NCBI GenBank assembly: GCA_020248915.1
Contig: JADCGP010000002.1
Location: forward strand, 1 to 64,000
Direction of reading: 5' to 3'
DNA length: 64,000 bases
Source: Rubrivivax sp.
GTDB taxonomy: Bacteria; Pseudomonadota; Gammaproteobacteria; Burkholderiales; Burkholderiaceae_C
Positions within the stretch are counted from its first letter, which is position 1. The number at the start of each line of letters is the position of its first letter. The notes under the pieces are model-generated. The model had not been told where the DNA came from, made no database searches, and saw nothing but the letters and a program-made list of their open reading frames with translations. Below are positions 19,109-30,935 of the stretch, in pieces. A program made the translations under genes and the position numbers.

Positions 19109-20052
19109 GTCGCGCCGGGCGCCGCGGCGCCGGCAGGCCCCGCAGGCTGGGCAGGCCGGGCAGGCCCGGCGATCCCGTCAGGCCGGGCAGGCCCGGCGTG
19201 TGCGGCCAGCAGCGCCGCGGCCACCTCGGCGAAGCCCTGGCCGCGCTCGCCTTCGGTGAGGTAGGCCGGCCAGACCTCGAGCCGGTTGGCGAAGTGCATC
19301 AGGTTGGCCACGCCGACAGCGAGCGCGAAGCGGTCGAACAGGACCTGGTCGTTGGTGGAGTCGCCGACGTAGACCCAGTGCGCGGCCTCCGCGGCGAGCT
19401 CGCGGCCGAACAGGCGCCGCGCCATCCAGCACGCGCCGCTCCACTTGTCGTGACTGCCGAACCAGCCATTGACGTGGATCGAGCTCACGGTGGCGGTCAG
19501 GCCCTCGGCCCGCATCAGCGCGACCACGCGCGCGATGGCCGCGTCGTCGAGCGCCGCATGCTCGGCGTGGTCGATGGCGATGTCGGTGAGCCGCCCGGGG
19601 CTGTCGCGCGCCGGCGTCGCGCCGGGCACCGCGGCGACGATGCGCGCCGATGCCGCCGCCAGCCGCTGGGCATTGCGCCGCCGCGTGGCCTCGTCCTGCG
19701 CGAACTCGGTGCGCACGCCGGCGGCCGTGGGGATCAGCGCCACCGCCCCGTTCTCGGCCACGATCGCGGCCACCGGCCACGTGGCCGCCAGCGGCTCGCA
19801 CCAGCCGTGCGGCCGGCCGGTGATCGCCACCACCGGCACGCCGGCCGCGCGCAGCTGCCCGAGCGCGTGCAGGGCCGCTGGCTCGATCGCGCCGTCGCGC
19901 GTGAGCGTGTCGTCGATGTCGGTCATCAGGCCGCCGAGGCGCGCCACCGCGGCCAGCTGCGCGCGCGGGACCTCGCTCCACGGGCGCGGCCGCCGCACGG
20001 CCGGCGCTGCTTGACCGCGGTCAAGCGGCGCCGCGGGCACGCTGCCGATCAT
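19105..20052 (-). CDS. HAD-superfamily (type IIB) hydrolase
   Basis: A cytoplasmic phosphatase of the Cof/sucrose-phosphatase/mannosyl-3-phosphoglycerate phosphatase type, 315 aa as drawn. Motif I is DIDDT in LMTDIDDTLTRDG, motif II is VAITGRPHGWCEPL and motif IV is VYVGDSTNDQVLF; the cap domain lies between (about 110-215). The Pro/Ala/Gly tail of about 30 residues contains 20-bp repeats. The first 40 residues precede motif I and contain an FNR-like palindrome, so the start may be further downstream, for example the Met directly before DIDDT. It is coupled to the MFS gene, and the substrate may be a phosphorylated sugar or osmolyte (inference). Confidence 0.82.
   Translation of the reverse strand: MIGSVPAAPLDRGQAAPAVRRPRPWSEVPRAQLAAVARLGGLMTDIDDTLTRDGAIEPAALHALGQLRAAGVPVVAITGRPHGWCEPLAATWPVAAIVAENGAVALIPTAAGVRTEFAQDEATRRRNAQRLAAASARIVAAVPGATPARDSPGRLTDIAIDHAEHAALDDAAIARVVALMRAEGLTATVSSIHVNGWFGSHDKWSGACWMARRLFGRELAAEAAHWVYVGDSTNDQVLFDRFALAVGVANLMHFANRLEVWPAYLTEGERGQGFAEVAAALLAAHAGPARPDGIAGPARPAQPAGPAGAAAPGAT
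19152..19198 (-). repeat. Two 20-bp direct repeats in the HAD gene 3' end
   Basis: An identical 20-base G/C sequence occurs at 19152-19171 and 19179-19198. It codes for the low-complexity AGPARP-type tail at the C-terminus of the HAD phosphatase. This is a likely slippage or recombination spot and probably not important for catalysis. Confidence 0.7.
20010..20025. promoter_or_regulatory. FNR/CRP-family type palindrome upstream of ppk2
   Basis: CTTGACCGCGGTCAAG is a perfect 16-bp palindrome with the TTGAC-N4-GTCAA layout of FNR, DNR and FixK sites. Its centre (20017.5) is 66 bp before the preferred ppk2 start. If it acted at -41.5, transcription would begin near 20059, with GATCAT (20047-20052) at the -10 position and a 25-nt leader. 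It falls inside the annotated 5' end of the divergent HAD gene. Confidence 0.5.
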
Positions 20053-20083
20053 GCCGTCACCGTTCCGTCACGAGGCCTGCCCC

Positions 20084-21364
20084 ATGCGTAAGGATTCTGC
20101 CCCAGCACCCCGCCGCGCCGCCCCCGCCGACACCGCCCCGGACACTGGCGCAGGGCGCAAGGGACGCCCGGCGCGCGCCGTCGGCCCGCAGCGCGCGGGC
20201 CGCGGCGCCGGACGCGGGACGCCGGAGCCGGCGCGCACGGCCAGCCGGCCGCGCAGCGTGGCCGCTGGCGACGTGGCGCCGCGGCTGGACGCCCCCGCGC
20301 TGGAGCGCGACCGCGTCGCCCGCGCGACGACGCGCCACGAGACCGTGACCGCGCTCGCGCTGGGCGACGTGCTGGCAGGGCACGCCGCCGGCGCCGGCCT
20401 GGGCGACGGCCCGCCCGGCGACTGGCTGCGCGAGGTGCGCGCGCTGGTCGAGGGGGCGTCGCCCGACGAGGCGCGCGCGCTGCGCCGGCTGCTGTTCGAG
20501 CCGCGCCAGGAGCCGGCCGTGCCGGGGATCGACCCCGACCAGGAACTGGCACCGGGCTGGCGCGAAGGCGGCTACCCGTACCGCAACCTGATGGCCCGCA
20601 AGAGCTACGAGAAGCAGAAGTACCGGCTGCAGGTCGAGCTGCTCAAGCTGCAGGCCTGGGTCAAGGAGACGGGCCAGCGCGTCGTGATCCTGTTCGAGGG
20701 CCGCGACGCGGCCGGCAAGGGCGGCACGATCAAGCGCTTCATGGAGCATCTCAACCCGCGCGGCGCGCGCGTCGTGGCGCTGGACAAGCCGAGCGAGGTC
20801 GAGCGCGGGCAGTGGTACTTCCAGCGCTACGTCGAGCACCTGCCCACGCGCGGCGAGATCGTGCTGTTCGACCGCAGCTGGTACAACCGCGCCGGCGTCG
20901 AACGCGTGATGGGCTTCTGCTCGCCGCAGGAGTACGACGAGTTCATGCGCCAGTGCCCGGAGTTCGAGCGGCACCTCGTGCGCTCGGGCGTCCACCTGTT
21001 CAAGTTCTGGTTCTCGGTCAGCCGCGCCGAGCAGCGCCGGCGCTTCAAGGAGCGCCAGGCGCATCCGCTCAAGCAATGGAAGCTCTCCCCGGTGGACCTG
21101 GCCAGCCTGGACAAGTGGGACGACTACACGGCGGCCAAGGAGCAGATGTTCCTGCACACCGACACCTCCGACGCGCCCTGGACCGTGATCAAGAGCGACT
21201 GCAAGAAGCGCGCGCGCCTCAACGCGATGCGCTACCTGCTGCACCGGATGCCCTACCGCAACAAGGACCTGCCGGTGCTCGGCACCGTCGATCCGCTGCT
21301 GGTGGGCCGCGCGGCGCTGGTGGCCGGGCGGGCGGAGGAATTCACGCCGGCCAGCAACACCTGA
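20084..21364 (+). CDS. ppk2: Polyphosphate kinase 2
   Basis: Transfers phosphate between polyphosphate and nucleoside di- or monophosphates. The single PPK2 domain has Walker [12 protein letters not shown] (about 206-216), [21 protein letters not shown] and the Walker B-like [17 protein letters not shown] basic, Ala/Pro/Arg-rich N-terminal extension of about 110 residues is unusual and looks disordered. The start at 20084 has GAGG eight bases upstream; the in-frame ATG at 20051 overlaps the HAD start and has none. The subclass (ADP or GDP versus AMP) was not determined. It is divergent from the HAD/MFS pair. Confidence 0.93.
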   Translation: MRKDSAPAPRRAAPADTAPDTGAGRKGRPARAVGPQRAGRGAGRGTPEPARTASRPRSVAAGDVAPRLDAPALERDRVARATTRHETVTALALGDVLAGHAAGAGLGDGPPGDWLREVRALVEGASPDEARALRRLLFEPRQEPAVPGIDPDQELAPGWREGGYPYRNLMARKSYEKQKYRLQVELLKLQAWVKETGQRVVILFEGRDAAGKGGTIKRFMEHLNPRGARVVALDKPSEVERGQWYFQRYVEHLPTRGEIVLFDRSWYNRAGVERVMGFCSPQEYDEFMRQCPEFERHLVRSGVHLFKFWFSVSRAEQRRRFKERQAHPLKQWKLSPVDLASLDKWDDYTAAKEQMFLHTDTSDAPWTVIKSDCKKRARLNAMRYLLHRMPYRNKDLPVLGTVDPLLVGRAALVAGRAEEFTPASNT

Positions 21365-21408
21365 AGCCCCGGCGGGCGCCGGGGCCGGCACGGCGCGGCG
21401 CCCGCCGC

Positions 21409-21414
21409 TACAAT
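21409..21414 (+). promoter_or_regulatory. -10 box of the ahcY transcript
   Basis: TACAAT at 21409-21414 places transcription start near 21421, three bases before the first stem of the SAH riboswitch. The -35 region (around 21386) is poorly conserved. Confidence 0.6.
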
Positions 21415-21423
21415 GCAGCGCTT

Positions 21424-21487
21424 CCGAGGAGCGTTGCAACCTCCGCAGAGGCCAGGCTCGGAAACCTCCCCTTGCAACCGCGCTCAC
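21424..21487 (+). ncRNA. S-adenosylhomocysteine (SAH) riboswitch
   Basis: A leader aptamer that turns ahcY on when SAH accumulates. CCGAG (21424-21428) pairs with CTCGG (21457-21461) to form P1. GAGCG with TTGCAA (21429-21439) can pair with TTGCAA and CGCTC (21472-21485), the downstream helix. The conserved core reads GAGGAGCGTTGCAAC, then CCAGGCTCGG, then GCGCTCACC, as in the SAH class known upstream of ahcY in beta- and gammaproteobacteria. It sits between the -10 box and the ahcY start, with about 88 nt of expression-platform sequence (21488-21575). Confidence 0.88.
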
Positions 21488-21575
21488 CTGCCCGACGTCG
21501 CCGTCGCGGGTGAGTGGATCCAGTCCTCCCCTCCCGACCGCGTCAGGCAGGTTCCAACCTCCGGAGCCCGCAACG

Positions 21576-23009
<1,434 letters not shown>

Positions 23010-23017
23010 GTCCCCCG

Positions 23018-23037
23018 AAGCGGCTTTCGCCGCTTCC
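23018..23037 (+). terminator. Hairpin after ahcY, weak terminator candidate
   Basis: GAAGCGGC, loop TTTC, GCCGCTTC form a perfect 8-bp stem eight bases after the ahcY stop. It is followed by C and G runs rather than T, so it might only attenuate readthrough into metF. Confidence 0.3.
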
Positions 23038-23139
23038 CCCCGGGGGCGACGCCAGCGGGCCGGCGGAGCCGGGCCCGCGGCGTCCGCTCGATCCTGGCCC
23101 GGCGCTGCGCGCGGGCCGTCGCGTCACGAGAGGTGCGAC

Positions 23140-23967
23140 ATGTCCGTCCCGATCTCCTTCGAGTTCTTCCCGCCCAACACGCCCGTCGGCAGCGAGAAGC
23201 TGAAGACGGTGGTGGCCGAGCTGGCCGCGGTGAAGCCCGAGTTCTTCAGCGTCACCTACGGCGCCGGCGGCGCCACGCGCGACAAGACGCTCGCCACGGT
23301 GAGGGACATCGCCGCGATGGGCCACGAGGCCGCCCCGCACCTGAGCTGCGTGGGCAGCACCCGCGAGGGCATCCGCGAGATCCTCGACACCTATCGCGCC
23401 CAGGGCATCCGGCGCCTGGTGGCGCTGCGCGGCGACCTGCCCAGCGGCACGGCCGTGGCCGGCGAGTTCCGCTACGCCGCCGACCTGATCGCCTTCATCC
23501 GCCAGACGCAGGGCGCCGACTGGCACATCGAGGCCGCGGCCTACCCCGAGTACCACCCGCAGCAGCGATACGCCCGGCGCGACCTCGAGCACTTCGCGGC
23601 CAAGATGAAGGCCGGCGCCGACAGCGCGATCACGCAGTTCTTCTTCAACCCCGACGCCTACTTCCACTTCGTCGACGAGGTGCGCGCGCTCGGCGTCACC
23701 GCCCCGATCGTGCCGGGCATCATGCCGATCCACAACTACGCGAAGATCGCGCAGTTCGCGGCCCGCGACGGCATCGAGATCCCGCGCTGGGTGGCGCTGA
23801 AGATGGAGGGCTTCCTCGACGACGCGGCCTCGATCCGCGCCTTCGGCCTGGACGTGGTGACGCGGCTCTGCCAGCGCCTGGTGGCCGGCGGCGCGCCCGG
23901 CATCCACTTCTACACGCTGAACCAGAGCGCGCTGTCGCTCGAGATCTGCCGCCGGCTGGGCCACTGA
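23140..23967 (+). CDS. metF: 5,10-Methylenetetrahydrofolate reductase
   Basis: FAD-dependent reduction of methylene-THF to methyl-THF for methionine synthesis. It has 275 aa, a little shorter than E. coli MetF, and is complete. Signatures are SFEFFPPNT at the N-terminus, VTYGAGGATRDKT, LRGDLP, AAYPEYHP and GADSAITQFFFNPDAYFHFVD. It follows ahcY at 130 bp. Many Burkholderiales carry a small membrane protein gene between them; here it is missing and the spacer holds only a hairpin. Confidence 0.96.
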   Translation: MSVPISFEFFPPNTPVGSEKLKTVVAELAAVKPEFFSVTYGAGGATRDKTLATVRDIAAMGHEAAPHLSCVGSTREGIREILDTYRAQGIRRLVALRGDLPSGTAVAGEFRYAADLIAFIRQTQGADWHIEAAAYPEYHPQQRYARRDLEHFAAKMKAGADSAITQFFFNPDAYFHFVDEVRALGVTAPIVPGIMPIHNYAKIAQFAARDGIEIPRWVALKMEGFLDDAASIRAFGLDVVTRLCQRLVAGGAPGIHFYTLNQSALSLEICRRLGH

Positions 23968-23970
23968 CCG

Positions 23971-24020
23971 CGGCGGCGCGAGCCGCCGGCGGGGCAGTTG
24001 CAGCGGCGGCCTGAGCCGCC
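23971..24020. terminator. Two short hairpins between convergent metF and thiolase genes
   Basis: CGGCGGC-GCGA-GCCGCCG (23971-23988) and GGCGGC-CTGA-GCCGCC (24005-24020) use nearly the same stem with different tetraloops, in the 58-bp gap between the ends of metF and the thiolase gene. A bidirectional terminator is plausible from position; neither has a T-tract. Confidence 0.35.
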
Positions 24021-24025
24021 CGGGC

Positions 24026-25228
24026 TCAGACGCGCTCGAGCACCAGCGCGATGCCCTGCCCCACGCCGATGCACATCGTGCACAGCGCGTAGCGGCCGCC
24101 GCCGGCGTGCAGCTGGTTGACCGCCGTGGCCACCAGCCGCGCACCGCTGGCACCCAGCGGATGCCCGAGCGCGATCGCGCCGCCGTTCGGGTTGACGCGC
24201 GGATCGTCGTCGGCCAGGCCCAGCTGCCGCAGCACCGCCAGGCCCTGCGCCGCGAAGGCCTCGTTCAGCTCGATCACGTCGATCTGGCCCAGGCCCAGGC
24301 CCGTGAGCTCCAGCACCCGGCGCGTGGCCGGCGCCGGGCCGATGCCCATGATGCGCGGCGCCACGCCGGCGGTGGCCATGCCGACGATGCGGGCGCGCGG
24401 CGCGAGGCCGTGCCGCGCGGCCGTCTTCTCGTCGGCCAGCAGCAGCGCCACCGCGCCGTCGTTGACGCCGCTGGCGTTGCCGGCCGTGACCGTGCCGTCC
24501 GGCCGCACCACGCCCTTCAACCGGGCCAGCGCCTCCAGGCTGGTGGCGCGCGGGTGCTCGTCCTGCGCCACGACGACCGGGTCGCCCTTCTTCTGCGGGA
24601 TGGTCACCGGGCAGATCTCGGCGGCGAAGAACCCGCGCTGCTGCGCGGCCACCGCCTTGGCCTGGCTGGCCAGCGCCATGCGGTCCTGCGCGTCGCGCCC
24701 GATGCCGAACTCGGCGGCCACGTTCTCGGCCGTCTCGGGCATCGAGTCGGTGCCGTAGCGCGCCTTCATCGCCGGGTTGACGAAGCGCCAGCCGATCGTC
24801 GTGTCGAAGACCGCGTTGGCGCGGCTGAAGGCGCTCTCGGCCTTGGGCATCACGAAGGGCGCGCGGCTCATGCTCTCCACGCCGCCGGCGACGACCAGCC
24901 GCGCCTCGCCGGCACGGATCGCGCGCGCGGCGCTGCCCACCGCGTCCAGTCCGCTGCCGCACAGGCGGTTGATCGTGGCGCCCGGCACCTCCTGCGGCAG
25001 CCCGGCCAGCAGCGCGCTCATGCGCGCGACGTTGCGGTTGTCCTCCCCGGCCTGGTTGGCACAGCCGAACAGCACCTCGTCCACCGCGGCCCAGTCGACC
25101 TCGGGGTTGCGGGCCATCAGCGCGCGGATCGGCACCGCGCCCAGGTCGTCGGTGCGCACCGGGCTCAGCGCGCCGCCGTAGCGGCCGAAGGGCGTGCGCT
25201 GCGCGTCGCAGACGAAGGCGTGGGTCAT
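24026..25228 (-). CDS. pcaF: 3-Oxoadipyl-CoA / acetyl-CoA acyltransferase (thiolase)
   Basis: Thiolytic cleavage of 3-oxoadipyl-CoA to succinyl-CoA and acetyl-CoA, the last step of box-type benzoyl-CoA degradation. The 400-aa sequence has all thiolase catalytic parts: Cys90 in INRLCGSGLDAVGSA, LNEAFAAQGLAVLR, GGAIALGHPLGASGAR (His) and LCTMCIGVGQG (second Cys). The N-terminus CDAQRTPFGRYGGALSPVRTDDLGAVPI is PcaF/PaaJ-like. Its ATG overlaps the MaoC stop. It is the last gene of the box operon. The name rests on family resemblance and context. Confidence 0.88.
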   Translation of the reverse strand: MTHAFVCDAQRTPFGRYGGALSPVRTDDLGAVPIRALMARNPEVDWAAVDEVLFGCANQAGEDNRNVARMSALLAGLPQEVPGATINRLCGSGLDAVGSAARAIRAGEARLVVAGGVESMSRAPFVMPKAESAFSRANAVFDTTIGWRFVNPAMKARYGTDSMPETAENVAAEFGIGRDAQDRMALASQAKAVAAQQRGFFAAEICPVTIPQKKGDPVVVAQDEHPRATSLEALARLKGVVRPDGTVTAGNASGVNDGAVALLLADEKTAARHGLAPRARIVGMATAGVAPRIMGIGPAPATRRVLELTGLGLGQIDVIELNEAFAAQGLAVLRQLGLADDDPRVNPNGGAIALGHPLGASGARLVATAVNQLHAGGGRYALCTMCIGVGQGIALVLERV

Positions 25229-25713
25229 CGCGGGGTCTCCGGGGTCCGGGGGTCGCTCGGTCCGTCGGCGCCGCCGGCGGCGCCGAGGTCGAACAGGCTC
25301 GTGGCCTCGAGGTCCAGCACCTCGTGGCCGTGATGGGTGTGGAGCTGCCAGCGCCAGCGCAGGATGCCGAGCCCGGGCTTGCTTCCCGAGCGCCGCGTCT
25401 CGATGACCGTGGCCTTGAGCCAGATCCGGTCGCCGGCACGCACCGGGTGGCGCCACTTCACGTAGGCGAGCCCGGGCGAGGCGAACGACTCGCTGCCCGC
25501 CAGCGCCTTGTCCACCGCCAGCCGCATCGCGATGCCGCAGGTCTGCCAGCCGCTGGCGATCAGGCCGCCGTGGCGGCCCTGGCCTGCGGCCTCCTTGTCG
25601 ACGTGGAACCACTGCGGGTCCCACTGGCGCGCGAAGGCGAGCAGCTCGTCTTCGGTCAGCTCGTACGGACCGGCCTCGATCACCTGGCCGGCGTGGAACT
25701 CGGCGAACTTCAT
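25225..25713 (-). CDS. MaoC-like hot-dog-fold dehydratase
   Basis: A 162-aa single-domain MaoC family protein. AEFHAGQVIEAGPYELTEDELLAFARQWDPQWFHVDKEAA contains the D-x-x-x-x-H hydratase pair, and FASPGLAYVKWRHPVRAGDRIWLKATV follows, as in MaoC dehydratases. The ATG at 25713 is chosen because upstream codons show no conservation. Overlapping the thiolase start and lying in the box operon, it probably hydrates an enoyl-CoA in the lower pathway, or acts as a thioesterase-like helper. The specific substrate is not visible. Confidence 0.82.
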   Translation of the reverse strand: MKFAEFHAGQVIEAGPYELTEDELLAFARQWDPQWFHVDKEAAGQGRHGGLIASGWQTCGIAMRLAVDKALAGSESFASPGLAYVKWRHPVRAGDRIWLKATVIETRRSGSKPGLGILRWRWQLHTHHGHEVLDLEATSLFDLGAAGGADGPSDPRTPETPR

Positions 25714-25807
25714 TGCCGGGCCTTTGCGCGGGCGGGCGCCGCCGCGGCCCCGAGGCAGGCCGTGGCGATCGGCCGACGCATGCGTCCCATGTCCGTCTCC
25801 CGCCCTC

Positions 25808-27376
25808 TCAGCACGCGTGCCCGCCGCGCTGCAGCCAGGGACTGGCACGGTAGCGCTCGCCGCGGTAGCCGGCGTCGAGGGCGCCCAGCACGCCCAGCAC
25901 GCCGTCGATGCTCCAGCCGGCCAGCCACTCGAACGGGCCGGCGGGGTAGTTGACGCCGAGCTTCATGGCCGCGTCGGCCGCGTCGGGCGTGCACACGCCC
26001 TGCTGCACCGCATCGGCGGCCTCGTTGACGAGCATGGCCACCGTGCGCGCGACGACGAGCCCGGGCGTGTCGGCCACCGCCAGCGGCGCCACGCCGAGCG
26101 CGGCCAGCCAGGCGCCGGCCTGCGCGCGCCACGCGGCCGAAGCCTGCGGGGCCACGGCGTAGGCGAGCGCGCTGCCAGCCAGCGCTGCCGGCTGCAGCAC
26201 GCGGTCGAACACAGCGACGTCGGCGCCGGCCCTGGAGCCCGGCCCCTCCTGCCGCGCCAGCACGTGCGCCGGCCGGCCATCGGTCATCACGAGCCGCGCG
26301 CCGTCGATCGCCAGTCCGGTCCAGCCGCCGGAGCGCTCGCGCGCCGGGCCCCAGCCCTGCGGCGCCAGCGCCTTCGCGGCCGCGGCCTCCAGCGCATCGG
26401 CCACGGCGCAGCGGCCGTGCACCACGACCTCGCGCGCGGTGACCGGCGCCTCGTGCACCGGCACCGGCAGCGGCGGCACGCCCTCGGGGTAGGCGTAGAA
26501 GCCGCGCCCGCTCTTGCGTCCGAGCAGGCCGCCGTCGACCATCTCGCGCTGCACCAGGCTCGGCTGGTAGCGCTTGTCGAGGAAGTTGGCCTCGTACACC
26601 GACTGCGTGACCGCGAAGTTGGTGTCGTGGCCGATCAGGTCCATCAGCTCGCACGGCCCCATCCGGAAGCCGGCCGCCTTCAGGCAGGCGTCGAGCACCT
26701 GCGGCGTCGCGGCCTGCTCCAGCAGCAGCGCCAGCGCCTCGGCGTAGTAGGGCCGCGCGATGCGGTTGACGATGAATCCCGGCGTGCTCTTCGCGTGCAC
26801 CGGCACCTTGCCCCAGGACCGCGCAAGCTCGAAGATCGACGCGGCCACGCCGGGGTCGGTCTGCAGGCCGGAGACGACCTCCACCAGCTTCATCAGCGGC
26901 ACCGGGTTGAAGAAGTGCATGCCCGCCAGACGCTGCGGCCGCGCCAGGCCGTTGGCGATGGCGGTGACGCTGATCGACGAGGTGTTGGTGGCGAGCACCG
27001 CGTGGGCCGGCAGCAGCGCCTCGAGCTCGCGGAACAGGGCGCGCTTGGCCTCCAGGTTCTCGACGATGGCCTCGACCACGAGCGTGGCCTCGCGCGCCTG
27101 CGCGAGCTGCTCGATCGGCTCGATGCGCGCGAGCGCGGCGGCGGCGGCATCGGCGGCCAGCCGGCCCTTGGCGACCAGGCCGTCGAGCGTGGCGGCGAGC
27201 TTGCCGCGCGCCTGCGCAGCGGCCCCCGGCCGCGCATCGTGCAGCCACACGCGGTGGCCGGCCTGCGCAGCCACCTGCGCGATGCCCGCGCCCATGATGC
27301 CGGCGCCGACGACGAGCAGCGCCGCCCCGCGCAGGTCGGGGCCGCGCCCTTCTGCCACCGTGGCAGCGGCGCTCAT
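25808..27376 (-). CDS. paaH: 3-Hydroxyacyl-CoA dehydrogenase, two-domain (PaaH type)
   Basis: NAD-dependent oxidation of a 3-hydroxyacyl-CoA, here most likely 3-hydroxyadipyl-CoA. At 522 aa it is the long form. The NAD-binding Rossmann domain (about 16-200) has VVGAGIMGAGIAQVAAQAGH, NTSSISVTAIANGL and GMHFFNPVPLMKLVEVV. A first C-terminal 3HCDH domain (STPGFIVNRIARPYY, GFRMGPCELMDLIGHD) is followed by a second, shorter one at the end (DTPGLVVARTVAMLVNEAADAV, LGVNYPAGPFEWL). The start overlaps the hydratase stop (ATGA). A 94-bp gap separates it from the MaoC gene. Confidence 0.9.
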   Translation of the reverse strand: MSAAATVAEGRGPDLRGAALLVVGAGIMGAGIAQVAAQAGHRVWLHDARPGAAAQARGKLAATLDGLVAKGRLAADAAAAALARIEPIEQLAQAREATLVVEAIVENLEAKRALFRELEALLPAHAVLATNTSSISVTAIANGLARPQRLAGMHFFNPVPLMKLVEVVSGLQTDPGVAASIFELARSWGKVPVHAKSTPGFIVNRIARPYYAEALALLLEQAATPQVLDACLKAAGFRMGPCELMDLIGHDTNFAVTQSVYEANFLDKRYQPSLVQREMVDGGLLGRKSGRGFYAYPEGVPPLPVPVHEAPVTAREVVVHGRCAVADALEAAAAKALAPQGWGPARERSGGWTGLAIDGARLVMTDGRPAHVLARQEGPGSRAGADVAVFDRVLQPAALAGSALAYAVAPQASAAWRAQAGAWLAALGVAPLAVADTPGLVVARTVAMLVNEAADAVQQGVCTPDAADAAMKLGVNYPAGPFEWLAGWSIDGVLGVLGALDAGYRGERYRASPWLQRGGHAC

Positions 27377-28179
27377 GCCTCGGGCACCCAGGACGCCGGC
27401 CGCTTGGCCAGGAAGGCCGCGAAGCCTTCCCGGGCCTCGTCGCCGCCGCGCACGCGCGCGATGGTGTGCGCGGTGAGCTCGCGCACCTCGGGGGTGATCG
27501 GGCCCACCTCGAGCTGGGCGAACAGCTCCTTGATCTCGCGCTGCGCGCCGGGCGCGCCCACCAGCAGGTCGGCGACCACGCGGTCGACCGCGGCGTCGAG
27601 CCCGGCCTCGGGCACCACCGCGTGCACCAGGCCGACCGCCAGCGCCTCGGCCGCGCCGATGCGGGCGGTGGTCAGCGCGAGCCGGCGCGCCTGGCGCTTG
27701 CCGACCGCGTTGGTGACGTAGGGGCCGATCACCGCCGGGATGATGCCGAACCTGGCCTCGCTGACCGAGAAGCTCGCGCCCTCGGACGCGACGGCGACGT
27801 CGCAGGCGCAGGTGAGGCCGACGCCGCCGCCGAGCGCAGCGCCCTGCAGGCGGGCCACCACCGGCTTGGGGCAGGACTCGATGCGCGCGAGCATCGCCGC
27901 GAAACGGCGCGCGTCGTCGAGGTTCCACTGGCGCGAGGCCTCGCTGGCACGCTGCATCCATTGCAGGTCGGCGCCGGCGCTGAAGTGCCGGCCCTCGCCG
28001 GCGAGCACGATCACGCGCACGGCGGCGTCGGACTCCAGCGCGACGAAGGCGGCGCCGAGCTCGCCGATCATCGTCTCGTCGAAGGCGTTGAAGACCTCCG
28101 GCCGCGCCATCGTCACCTGCGCCACGCCGGGGGCGCGCGTGGTGATGCGCAGGGACTGCCAGGTGCCGGTCGTGCCCAT
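27373..28179 (-). CDS. Enoyl-CoA hydratase/isomerase (crotonase family)
   Basis: A 268-aa crotonase-fold protein. LAGEGRHFSAGADLQWM forms the first oxyanion-hole loop and LQGAALGGGVGLTCACDVAVAS the second. The catalytic Glu corresponds to the EARFGIIPAVIGPYV region. It resembles methylglutaconyl-type and PaaF/G hydratases and, between boxA and paaH, presumably acts on dehydroadipyl-CoA. It overlaps boxA (TGATG) and paaH (ATGA), so the whole unit is coupled. Confidence 0.88.
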   Translation of the reverse strand: MGTTGTWQSLRITTRAPGVAQVTMARPEVFNAFDETMIGELGAAFVALESDAAVRVIVLAGEGRHFSAGADLQWMQRASEASRQWNLDDARRFAAMLARIESCPKPVVARLQGAALGGGVGLTCACDVAVASEGASFSVSEARFGIIPAVIGPYVTNAVGKRQARRLALTTARIGAAEALAVGLVHAVVPEAGLDAAVDRVVADLLVGAPGAQREIKELFAQLEVGPITPEVRELTAHTIARVRGGDEAREGFAAFLAKRPASWVPEA

Positions 28180-29474
28180 CAGTAGGTCTCCAGGTGCAGG
28201 CGGCCCTCGCGCTTCATCGCGCTGCCCACGGTGTCCCAGTCCAGGCCGGCGCCGGCGGCGATGTCGCGCAGCGCCAGCACCACGCCCTCCTCCATCGCCT
28301 TCAGGCCGCAGACGTAGAAGAAGGCATCCGGGTCGGCCAGCAGCGGCGCCAGGTCGGGGGCGCGCTCGCGCATCGCGTCCTGCACGTAGCGCCTGGGCTG
28401 CCCCGGCGTGCGGCTGAAGACGAGGTTGATGTCGATGAAGTCCCTGGGCAGGTTCTGCAGCGGGCCGAAGTAGGGCAGCTCCTCCTGCGTGCGCGCGCCG
28501 AAGAACAGCATCAGCTTGCCGCCCTCGAACCTGCCGGACTGACGAAGACGACGCCGCCACTCCGTCATCGCCCGCATCGGCGCGCTGCCGGTGCCGGTGC
28601 AGATCATGACGACGTGGCTGCGCGGGTGGTTGGGCATCAGGAAGCTGGTGCCGAAGGGCCCGATCACCTCGACCCTGTCGCCGAGCTTCAGGTCGCACAT
28701 GTAGTTGCTGGCCACGCCGCGCACCGGGCGGCCCTGGTGGTCCTCCAGCACGCGCTTGATGGTGAGCGACACGTTGTTGTAGCCCGGCCGCTCGCCGTTG
28801 CGCGGGCTGGCCACGCTGTACTGGCGCGCGTGATGCGGCCGGCCGTGCTCGTCCGGGCCCGGCGGCACGACGCCGATGCTCTGCCCTTCGAGCACCGGGA
28901 AGGGCATGGCGCCGAAATCGAGCACGATGTGGTGGGTGTCGTAGTCGGGCTGGCCGTGCCGGCCGACCTCGGTGACGCGGTGGTTGCCGACGACGGTGGC
29001 CGTCACCGACTTGTGCGCCGCCTTGGGGCCGTACAGGTTGGTGTAAGCGTGCGCGGCCGACCAGGGCGGCAGGGTGGCGTTGTACTGCGCGCTGTGGAAG
29101 AGCCCGGCCTGCGCGGCGGGCGCAGGCTGGGCGGGTTCGGCCACCGCCGCGGCGGCGGACGCCAGGCCGCCTTCGGCAAGCTGCCCCGCCAGCTGGCCCG
29201 CCGGCAGCTCCGCCGGCAGCACGTCCCAGCCGAGCTGCTCGTCCACCGAGTAGGCGCGCGCACGCGGCACCAGGCGCCAGTTGTCGATGCTGCCGGTGGG
29301 GCACGGCGGGACGCACGCCATGCAGAAGTTGCACTTGTCGACATCGACGACGTAGTTGCGCGAGTCGTGCGTCACCGCGCCCACCGGGCAGGTGGCCTCG
29401 CAGGTGTTGCAGCGGATGCAGATCTCGGGGTCGATCAGGTGCTGCTTGACCACCCCTTCGATCACGGCGTCCAT
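28179..29474 (-). CDS. boxA: Benzoyl-CoA 2,3-epoxidase reductase component BoxA
   Basis: Iron-sulphur flavoprotein that passes electrons from NADPH to BoxB, 431 aa. Two [4Fe-4S] clusters are marked by Cys 19, 22, 25, 29 and Cys 48, 51, 54, 58. A linker of about 50 Ala/Pro/Gln-rich residues leads to a ferredoxin-NADP reductase module with [12 protein letters not shown] for FAD and [13 protein letters not shown] for NADPH; it ends in a Tyr, as typical plant-type reductases do. It lies 16 bp downstream of boxB. Confidence 0.95.
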   Translation of the reverse strand: MDAVIEGVVKQHLIDPEICIRCNTCEATCPVGAVTHDSRNYVVDVDKCNFCMACVPPCPTGSIDNWRLVPRARAYSVDEQLGWDVLPAELPAGQLAGQLAEGGLASAAAAVAEPAQPAPAAQAGLFHSAQYNATLPPWSAAHAYTNLYGPKAAHKSVTATVVGNHRVTEVGRHGQPDYDTHHIVLDFGAMPFPVLEGQSIGVVPPGPDEHGRPHHARQYSVASPRNGERPGYNNVSLTIKRVLEDHQGRPVRGVASNYMCDLKLGDRVEVIGPFGTSFLMPNHPRSHVVMICTGTGSAPMRAMTEWRRRLRQSGRFEGGKLMLFFGARTQEELPYFGPLQNLPRDFIDINLVFSRTPGQPRRYVQDAMRERAPDLAPLLADPDAFFYVCGLKAMEEGVVLALRDIAAGAGLDWDTVGSAMKREGRLHLETY

Positions 29475-29490
29475 CGCGGTGCGGCCCCGG

Positions 29491-30918
<1,428 letters not shown>

Positions 30919-30935
30919 GGCTGCTCCGTTGATGC

